Shown here piece after piece: positions 63,893 through 64,000 of a stretch of DNA of 64,000 bases. Source of the DNA: Eledone cirrhosa. Taxonomy: Eukaryota; Mollusca; Cephalopoda; Octopoda; Eledonidae. The notes below the pieces were generated by a model. That model was not told the origin of the DNA. It did not search any database and was given only the letters and a program-made list of their open reading frames with translations. The position numbers were made by a program, and so were the translations under genes. The stretch spans positions 298,473,525 to 298,537,524 of the forward strand of contig OZ024740.1 in assembly GCA_964016885.1 (NCBI GenBank), read 5' to 3'. Position 1 is the stretch's first letter. Each line of letters begins with the position of its first letter.

Positions 63893-64000
63893 TGTCATCA
63901 TCATCATCTTCGTTTAACGTCCATATTCCGCGCTCGCATGGGTTTGGACGGGAGTTTTCCCACTTGAGGCAAGAGTGGTTGTCTTGCTCGCATAGGACTG
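63893..64000 (-). mobile_element. RTE-type tail, runs off the window
   Basis: ATCATCATCATCTTCGTTTA, CGCTCGCATGGGTTTGGACG and GGCAAGAGTGGTTGTCTTGC, matching the tail ends at 12332 and 31558. The LINE body, if any, is beyond 64000. Confidence 0.88.

Overview
This is animal nuclear DNA, very probably from a coleoid cephalopod and most likely an octopus. It is AT-rich and intron-dominated. It is packed with tRNA-derived SINEs, with LINE tails ending in (ATC)n/(GAT)n, and with (TA)n tracts of the kind known from octopus genomes. No bacterial-style gene organisation is present. The species call is inference from repeat style; I could not run a search.

The only host gene I can support is a plus-strand fragment of PNPT1, the mitochondrial polyribonucleotide nucleotidyltransferase (PNPase). 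Three short coding exons (2503-2566, 10403-10450, 61819-61932) join in one phase to encode a continuous stretch of the first RNase PH domain. They are separated by introns of 7,836 bp and 51,368 bp. The third exon appears to use a GC rather than GT donor. Almost everything else in the window lies in the second, giant intron.

The introns hold a layered set of mobile elements. (1) A GC-rich non-LTR retrotransposon with a PHD-like finger, reverse transcriptase and restriction-like endonuclease (5481-8546), broken by frameshifts. (2) Several copies of an RTE-like LINE with an APE endonuclease, RT and a PHD-type C4HC3 finger placed after the RT (12332-15182 minus, 26411-28067 plus, 31558-35375 minus, 52188-54017 minus), plus many copies of its modular 3-prime tail. 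(3) Fragments of two further LINE lineages (19.0-20.5 kb, 50.1 kb, 54.4-55.2 kb). (4) Two Penelope-like element remnants with GIY-YIG domains (56.9-58.0 kb plus, 37.4-38.6 kb minus), each followed by a hammerhead-ribozyme-like core. (5) Helitron ends and a Helitron helicase fragment (17.8-18.8 kb, 56.2-56.8 kb, 63.2 kb). (6) Three tRNA-derived SINE families, one of which shares the RTE tail. (7) TTAA-bounded piggyBac-like MITEs. (8) A Tigger-like MITE. (9) A striking set of (TA)n-flanked fold-back elements clustered at 58.2-61.2 kb and also at 1.07-2.1 and 40.9-41.3 kb.

Biologically, the PNPT1 pre-mRNA should carry several long inverted repeats able to form double-stranded RNA, some within a few kilobases of an exon. 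The shared LINE/SINE tail points to an RTE machinery mobilising SINEs. The Penelope/hammerhead-like pairs and the TA-flanked fold-backs are the most interesting unexplained material.
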